Source: an uncultured Clostridia bacterium (lineage in GTDB: Bacteria; Bacillota; Clostridia; Oscillospirales; Acutalibacteraceae). From it: a DNA stretch of 9,257 nt. A program made the position numbers and the translations under genes. Within the stretch, counting starts at the first letter, position 1, and every line of letters begins with the position of its first letter. Below, in pieces: positions 5,316 through 9,257 of the stretch. Where the stretch lies: assembly GCA_937895645.1 (NCBI GenBank), contig CALBKQ010000058.1, positions 1-9,257 of the forward strand, written 5' to 3'. Under the pieces are notes generated by a model. The model did no database searches. It saw only the letters and a list, made by a program, of their open reading frames with translations, and was not told the origin of the DNA.

Positions 5316-7354
5316 TGAAAAGTAACTTTGTGGTAAGGTGCATAGCAGTTGTATTGTTTGCTGTTATGCTCACAACTGCACTTCTGTCAGGTGCGTGTTT
5401 GATTTTCGGTTTCGGTTCAGGTGCTTTTACTGAAAGCGTAAATTGGGATGAAATGAAAAATTCTTTGTATGGTGGTTTGACATGGCGACCAATGTCAGAA
5501 TTGTACGACAGTGTAATGCATTATGAAAAGTATGGAAAATATGAGGGTGCAGATGTTCTTTATTACGAATTATCAGAAAATTTAATGGTTGAAATTAAAG
5601 ATGATAACGGAAAAGTCATCTATTCAAATATCGTTGAAGCTGATATGAGTACTGTATTCAATAAACAAGATTATACTTTTTCAGTACTTAAAGAAGAATA
5701 TCGTAATTCTAATAATGACCCTAATTATGATGATGCTTTAGAGTCGACAACAGTATATGCAGACGATTTTGACAAGTACGAAGATAAAACCTACACAATA
5801 ACAATCTGCGTTAAAGAAAACCTTGTTAAAAAAGATGCTTTTTACTATGTTGGCGAACTTTTTGATATCCTTGCAGGTAAACAAGTATTATTTTTTATTT
5901 ATACAATTCTTTCATTAGTTGTAGCGGTTGTATTGTTAATATTTATTTTGTGTTCTGCTGGTCATAAAGAAGATGTTGAAGGTGTTTACATATCTAAATT
6001 TGATAAATTCCCCATTGATATCTTAATTGCTATCTGGGTAGGTATTACTTGGTTACTTGCTTGGGGATTTGTGGCATTTATCGATTTTGCTTTTTATGAA
6101 ATGGTCACATATAACTATGACCCTCAATTCTGGTCAATTGTGCCATTCCTTGTAGGTCTCTTAGTATTGGCAGTTGTCCTTGACGCAGTACTTCTTGCGA
6201 TTCTTTTAATGACAACTGCAGTGCGTTTCAAAACTGAAACATATATTAAATCAAGCCTTATTTATATAGTATTGACTTTTGTGTTCAGAATACTTAAAAA
6301 GAGCGGGGGTCTAATTTTTAGATTTTGCAAAAAAGCATTCCATTTAATTTGGAGTTTTCTTCGTTCAATACCTCTTGTTTGGAAAACAGTTATTGCAGTA
6401 GTTAGCATCTTGTTTTTTGAATTTGTAATTCTTGGTGCAATTGATTGGGGCTATTTCTGGCCGACCGTATGGATTATAAATGCTGTTATAGGTGTTTTCG
6501 CAATTGTTGTTGCAATACTCCTTAAACGCATTAAAAAGGGTACAGAAGAAATTGCAAAAGGTAATCTTTATAAGAAAATAAATACAAAATATATGTTCCT
6601 TGATATAAAAGACCACGCTATAAATATAAATAATATCAATGATGGTATTGCAAAAGCTGTTGAAGAGCGTATGAAATCAGAACGCTTCAAAACAGAGCTT
6701 ATCACCAATGTTTCACACGACATTAAAACTCCGCTTACTTCAATAATTAACTATGTTGATTTACTTGAAAAAGAAGAAATCGAAAACGAAACTGCCAAAG
6801 AGTATATTGGAGTGTTGTCACGACAGTCTGCAAGACTTAAAAAACTTATTGACGATTTGCTTGAAGCCTCAAAGGCATCAACAGGTAATGTAAACGTAAA
6901 TCTTACACAACTTGAATTAGGTATTTTGCTTTCACAAGCACTCGGGGAGTATGACGAAAAGTTCTCAAAGAGTAATTTGCAAGTTGTACTTAACAAAACT
7001 GACGATTTGTTACTTGTAATGGCAGATAACCGTCATATGTGGCGAGTATTTGATAATATTCTCAACAACATTGCAAAGTATGCACAGCCAAACACCCGTG
7101 TTTATATCGATGCAAAACGTAGTGGCAAAATGGCAGAAATCAGTTTCCGTAATATTTCAAAAGATGCTCTTAATATTTCAGGTGATGAACTTATGGAACG
7201 TTTTGTGCGAGGTGACAGTTCAAGAAATACAGAGGGTAGCGGATTAGGACTTTCAATAGCAAAATCACTTACTGAAGTTCAAAAAGGTAGTCTTAATATT
7301 GAAATAGATGGTGACCTTTTCAAAGTTCATCTCACATTCCCATTAAGCGAATAA
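5315..7354 (+). CDS. sensor histidine kinase with about seven membrane segments, partner of the adjacent regulator
   Basis: The 679-residue product is an integral-membrane sensor kinase. Segments inferred by eye are at about 5-33, 189-213, 234-260, 274-300, 313-327, 355-377 and 383-404, with a large probable extracellular domain at about 34-188. A short linker (405-455) leads to the dimerization domain with NVSHDIKTPLTS, where H468 is the phosphorylated residue, and an ATPase domain with N-box DNILNNIAKYA (580-590), FVRGDSSR (630-637) and EGSGLGLSIAKSL (640-652). The usual DxGxG box is absent: the matching place reads NISKDALNIS (613-622). This occurs, from memory, in other VanS-like kinases of Clostridia. 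Start ATG 5315 overlaps the regulator stop as TAATG. The ligand cannot be read from sequence; the many hydrophobic segments suggest sensing at or within the membrane (inference). Confidence 0.9.
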   Translation: MKSNFVVRCIAVVLFAVMLTTALLSGACLIFGFGSGAFTESVNWDEMKNSLYGGLTWRPMSELYDSVMHYEKYGKYEGADVLYYELSENLMVEIKDDNGKVIYSNIVEADMSTVFNKQDYTFSVLKEEYRNSNNDPNYDDALESTTVYADDFDKYEDKTYTITICVKENLVKKDAFYYVGELFDILAGKQVLFFIYTILSLVVAVVLLIFILCSAGHKEDVEGVYISKFDKFPIDILIAIWVGITWLLAWGFVAFIDFAFYEMVTYNYDPQFWSIVPFLVGLLVLAVVLDAVLLAILLMTTAVRFKTETYIKSSLIYIVLTFVFRILKKSGGLIFRFCKKAFHLIWSFLRSIPLVWKTVIAVVSILFFEFVILGAIDWGYFWPTVWIINAVIGVFAIVVAILLKRIKKGTEEIAKGNLYKKINTKYMFLDIKDHAININNINDGIAKAVEERMKSERFKTELITNVSHDIKTPLTSIINYVDLLEKEEIENETAKEYIGVLSRQSARLKKLIDDLLEASKASTGNVNVNLTQLELGILLSQALGEYDEKFSKSNLQVVLNKTDDLLLVMADNRHMWRVFDNILNNIAKYAQPNTRVYIDAKRSGKMAEISFRNISKDALNISGDELMERFVRGDSSRNTEGSGLGLSIAKSLTEVQKGSLNIEIDGDLFKVHLTFPLSE

Positions 7355-7360
7355 AAAATT

Positions 7361-7390
7361 AAAGCGCCTAACAAAAGTTAGGTGCTTTTT
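7361..7390. terminator. probably bidirectional terminator between the kinase gene and trmL
   Basis: AAAGCGCCTAAC (7361-7372) pairs with GTTAGGTGCTTT (7377-7388) around an AAAA loop, with one G-U pair, and is followed by a T-run on the plus strand. The A-run before the stem (7352-7358) becomes a T-run on the minus strand. It lies between two converging genes, seven bases after the kinase stop and seven before the trmL stop, so it can end both transcripts. Confidence 0.88.
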
Positions 7391-7396
7391 GTTATT

Positions 7397-7903
7397 TTAC
7401 TGTTGGTCTGCCCAATTATAATTGCGGAGTTCTCCGCTTTCAAGTAACTGCGGGTAGTCCCATTGTCTTAATGTTTCATAAACACCAATCGCAACTGCGT
7501 TTGAAAGATTAAGGCTTCTTGCCTCATCAATCATAGGTATTCGAACACATTTTTCAGCATTTTCAAAAAGAAGTTTTTCAGGAAGTCCTGCAGTTTCTTT
7601 GCCAAAAACAAGATATGTATTATCAGGGTATTTTATATCAGAATGTCTTTTTTGTGCTTTTGTTGAAAAATAGAAAAAGTTGCCACCTTTATTTTTCTCA
7701 AAAAACTCTTCCATTGTGTCATAGTAAGTGATATCAAGTAAATACCAGTAATCAAGCCCGGCTCTTTTAAGTTTTTTATCATCAGGAGTAAATCCCATTT
7801 TGCCAACAAGATGGAGTCTTGCGCCCGTTGCAGCACAAGTTCTTGCTACATTGCCTGTGTTTTGTGGAATTTCAGGCTCAACCATTACAATATTAAGTGT
7901 CAT
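7397..7903 (-). CDS. trmL: tRNA (cytidine/uridine-34 2'-O)-methyltransferase TrmL
   Basis: TrmL is a SPOUT-superfamily enzyme that uses S-adenosylmethionine to methylate the ribose of the wobble nucleotide in leucine tRNAs. The 168-residue product has the usual length and the three SpoU motifs: EPEIPQNTGNVAR (9-21), FGKETAGLP (100-108) and IPM...ARSLNLSNAVAIGVYE (122-143), the last two forming the knotted cofactor site. I choose ATG at 7903 because AAGGTG (7915-7910) is six bases upstream; an in-frame GTG at 7912 overlaps that ribosome site. The gene converges on the histidine kinase gene and is divergent from the small basic protein gene, so it forms its own unit. Nothing appears truncated or unusual. 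Confidence 0.93.
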   Translation of the reverse strand: MTLNIVMVEPEIPQNTGNVARTCAATGARLHLVGKMGFTPDDKKLKRAGLDYWYLLDITYYDTMEEFFEKNKGGNFFYFSTKAQKRHSDIKYPDNTYLVFGKETAGLPEKLLFENAEKCVRIPMIDEARSLNLSNAVAIGVYETLRQWDYPQLLESGELRNYNWADQQ

Positions 7904-7934
7904 ACAAATCACCTTAAAATTAAATTCTAAAATT

Positions 7935-7962
7935 ATAATAACATTTTTAGAAACAATTTCAA
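7935..7962 (-). promoter_or_regulatory. likely trmL promoter (extended -10)
   Basis: On the minus strand TTGAAA (7962-7957) is followed after 16 bases by TATTAT (7940-7935), preceded by TGT to make an extended -10. Transcription would start about 25 bases before the trmL ATG, leaving room for the AAGGTG ribosome site. TATAAT overlapping two to three bases downstream is an alternative -10 with a 19-base spacer. Confidence 0.55.
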
Positions 7963-8005
7963 AGCAATTTTTATAATTTTTTTATTTCTTTTTCAAAAAA
8001 TATTG

Positions 8006-8033
8006 TTGCTCACAAAAATTGATTTATGAGCAA
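8006..8033. promoter_or_regulatory. 28-bp imperfect dyad upstream of the small basic protein gene
   Basis: TTGCTCA (8006-8012) and TGAGCAA (8027-8033) are perfect 7-bp arms, and inside them AAA/TTT pairs continue the symmetry, giving ten matching pairs of fourteen. The dyad ends 11 bases before the GGAGG of the downstream gene. It could be an operator or a hairpin in the leader RNA. No T-run directly follows, so it is not a standard terminator. I found no convincing promoter in this gap for the plus-strand genes. Confidence 0.35.
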
Positions 8034-8056
8034 ATTTTATAAAAGGAGGAAGAAAA

Positions 8057-8236
8057 ATGGATAACAAAAATGTAGCAAAAGCAATAGGTGCAGGTATGCT
8101 TGCAGGTACAGCGGCTATGGCTGTTACAGGTTCAATGACAAATAAAACAACAAAAAAGAAGATGAAGAAAACAGCAAAAAAAGCTATGGATACAGTAAGT
8201 AACGTTGTGGATAATATGAATCAAATGATGAAATAA
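8057..8236 (+). CDS. 59-residue basic small protein, unknown function
   Basis: ATG 8057 follows an excellent ribosome site AAAAGGAGG (8041-8049) and opens a 59-codon frame. Residues 6-26 are Gly/Ala-rich and moderately hydrophobic (VAKAIGAGMLAGTAAMAV), residues 30-43 are a lysine cluster (KTTKKKMKKTAKKA), and the tail (44-59) looks amphipathic with MDTVSNVVDNMNQMMK. The shape suggests a membrane-touching or short hydrophobic helix followed by a basic region that could bind nucleic acid, membrane phospholipid or wall polymer; this is inference. From memory similar short proteins occur in gut Clostridia, without a named function. The pdaA-like gene begins ten bases after the stop, so cotranslation and a shared cell-envelope or spore role are plausible. 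The very strong ribosome site argues for real translation. Confidence 0.8.
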   Translation: MDNKNVAKAIGAGMLAGTAAMAVTGSMTNKTTKKKMKKTAKKAMDTVSNVVDNMNQMMK

Positions 8237-8246
8237 GTGAGGTTTT

Positions 8247-9131
8247 ATGAAATGTTTTGTTAAAATAATTTGCCTTACTTTGTGCCTTACAATGCTTACT
8301 TCCTGTAAGCGTATGAGTATTCCACAATATGAAACTATAACAGAAAGCACAGCTGAAAACACAACTGAAGAACAGATAAATCCGCCTGAAACCACTGTAA
8401 CCCCTGAACCTATGGCAGAAAAAGTTTATTCAACTGAAAAGATTGCCCACAGTTACGGTGTTGCAAAAAATGGTGTAGCAAATGAGATTTCAATAAACGC
8501 ACAAAAATACTTTGATACTAATAATTTCAATGCGGTTTGTCTTGATACAAAATCAAAAGAAAAAGTTTTATATTTAACTTTTGACTGTGGCTATGAAAAT
8601 GGCTATACTTCAAAAATTCTTGATACGCTTAAAGAGAAAAATGTTAATGCAGCATTTTTTTGTACTTTGCCACAAGTCAAAGAAAATCCTGACCTAATAA
8701 AAAGAATGATTGACGAAGGCCATATTGTTGGTAATCATTCGGTAACTCATCCATCATTTGCAGAAATCAGTACAGAACAAATGATACAAGAAGTTAAAGT
8801 AATGGAAGAATATCTGCAAAAAAACTTTAATTATAGCGAACCATATTTTAGATTTCCAAAAGGTGAGTATAGTGAGGTAGCGTTGAATCAACTCAACAAA
8901 CTAGGCTATACTTGTGTTTTCTGGTCGTCAGCGTATGCAGACTGGGATTTGAATAATCAAAAAGGTAAAAATTACGCTTATGAAAAAGTTGTCTCAAGAC
9001 TTCATCCCGGGTCTGTAATTCTTTTGCACTCAGTTTCGCCTGACAATGCAAACGCTTTGCCCGATATAATTGATGAAGCAAAACGTCAAGGTTATAAGTT
9101 TTTGTCGTTAAGAGATTATCAATACAATTAG
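8247..9131 (+). CDS. pdaA: PdaA-like polysaccharide deacetylase lipoprotein (delta-lactam-biosynthetic de-N-acetylase)
   Basis: This carbohydrate esterase family 4 (NodB) enzyme probably removes the acetyl group from muramic acid so that muramic-delta-lactam of spore cortex can form. The 294 residues comprise a signal peptide with lipobox LTSC (lipidated C20), a Thr/Glu/Pro-rich linker (about 28-57), and the NodB domain (about 105-290). Motifs are TFDCGYENG (111-119, catalytic D113), HSVTH (164-168, metal-binding His), RFPKGEYS (202-209), DWD (232-234) and LLHSVSPDNA (259-268). The first motif has Cys where many family members have a second Asp and PdaA has Asn. YENGYT, QKGKNYAYE and LLHSVS..NA closely resemble Bacillus PdaA. 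TGAGG (8238-8242) precedes the ATG by only four bases. Family is firm; the cortex role is inferred from similarity and neighbouring spore genes. Confidence 0.9.
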   Translation: MKCFVKIICLTLCLTMLTSCKRMSIPQYETITESTAENTTEEQINPPETTVTPEPMAEKVYSTEKIAHSYGVAKNGVANEISINAQKYFDTNNFNAVCLDTKSKEKVLYLTFDCGYENGYTSKILDTLKEKNVNAAFFCTLPQVKENPDLIKRMIDEGHIVGNHSVTHPSFAEISTEQMIQEVKVMEEYLQKNFNYSEPYFRFPKGEYSEVALNQLNKLGYTCVFWSSAYADWDLNNQKGKNYAYEKVVSRLHPGSVILLHSVSPDNANALPDIIDEAKRQGYKFLSLRDYQYN

Positions 9132-9257
9132 CAAAAATTTTTAAAAGAGTATTTCGTTGGTTTTTGTTTTTTTTTTTCATTGTTGTTTCCTGAGCCAAAT
9201 ATATGAAATAACCTCTTGGTGGTTTTCTTATTCTAATTTCAGATATGAATTCACTGG
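9132..9257. other. right-edge stretch without an established gene
   Basis: After the pdaA stop there is AAAAATTTTT, a run of 11 T (9167-9177) and mixed A/T-rich sequence, with no GC-rich hairpin that would make a standard terminator. A minus-strand frame (codons such as AGA AAA CCA CCA AGA GGT TAT) is open from the window edge through this stretch and on into the antisense of pdaA to about 8893. It could be the tail of a gene lying mostly outside the window, but a 240-base antisense overlap with pdaA makes that doubtful. A plus-strand ATG at 9245 has no ribosome site. Confidence 0.5.

Noticed and set aside
4620..7354. A vancomycin-resistance (vanRS) operon
   Set aside because: The regulator and kinase core resemble VanR/VanS, but there are no vanH, ligase or vanX-type genes nearby and the kinase sensor part is quite different.
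7361..7390. Riboswitch or regulatory RNA between the kinase gene and trmL
   Set aside because: A single hairpin with T-runs on both sides between converging genes is fully explained as a terminator.
8893..9198. 101-codon minus-strand gene starting at TTG 9198
   Set aside because: Most of it is antisense to the conserved end of pdaA, the start lacks a ribosome site, and the frame continues open upstream to the window edge; kept only as an edge observation.
1..9257. CRISPR array, insertion sequence, prophage or tRNA gene
   Set aside because: I saw no evenly spaced direct repeats, transposase or integrase motifs, or cloverleaf-like sequence on either strand.

Overview
The window looks like the chromosome of a low-GC, endospore-forming Clostridia member. 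The Ruminococcaceae/Oscillospiraceae range is my best guess, inferred from gene content and a GC-rich intergenic repeat type. Three gene products belong to sporulation or germination: the SASP-degrading protease GPR, the engulfment peptidoglycan hydrolase SpoIIP, and a PdaA-type cortex de-N-acetylase. Codon use is A/T-rich throughout, Shine-Dalgarno sites are mostly strong, and I see no phage genes, transposase, CRISPR array, tRNA or rRNA.

Layout from left to right. The first 36 bases hold the start of rpsT (ribosomal protein S20) on the minus strand, divergent from gpr. gpr is followed by spoIIP, the rpsT / gpr-spoIIP order known from Bacillus, and then by a 41-codon membrane ORF not described elsewhere in this annotation. 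lepA, which follows in Bacillus, is not here. A clear vegetative-type promoter with a perfect 19-bp palindrome over the expected transcription start leads into yhaM (OB-fold plus HD-domain 3'-5' exoribonuclease) and a DUF2804 gene. That unit ends in a GC-rich multi-hairpin repeat whose last hairpin can act as a terminator.

Next is a two-component pair: a VanR-like OmpR-family response regulator overlapping by one base a 679-residue histidine kinase with about seven predicted membrane segments. A probably bidirectional terminator separates it from the convergent trmL (tRNA wobble 2'-O-methyltransferase) on the minus strand. After a divergent intergenic region with a 28-bp imperfect dyad come a 59-codon basic small protein and a PdaA-like lipoprotein. 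The last 126 bases hold no gene I can establish, although a minus-strand frame stays open to the window edge.

Overall this is mostly ordinary core genome. I did not find a convincing new multi-gene system. The points most worth checking are the palindrome-controlled yhaM promoter, the intergenic repeat with mutually exclusive hairpins, the two small ORFs (41 and 59 codons), the start-stop AUGUGA at the gpr start, and the many-pass kinase whose ATPase domain lacks the usual DxGxG motif.
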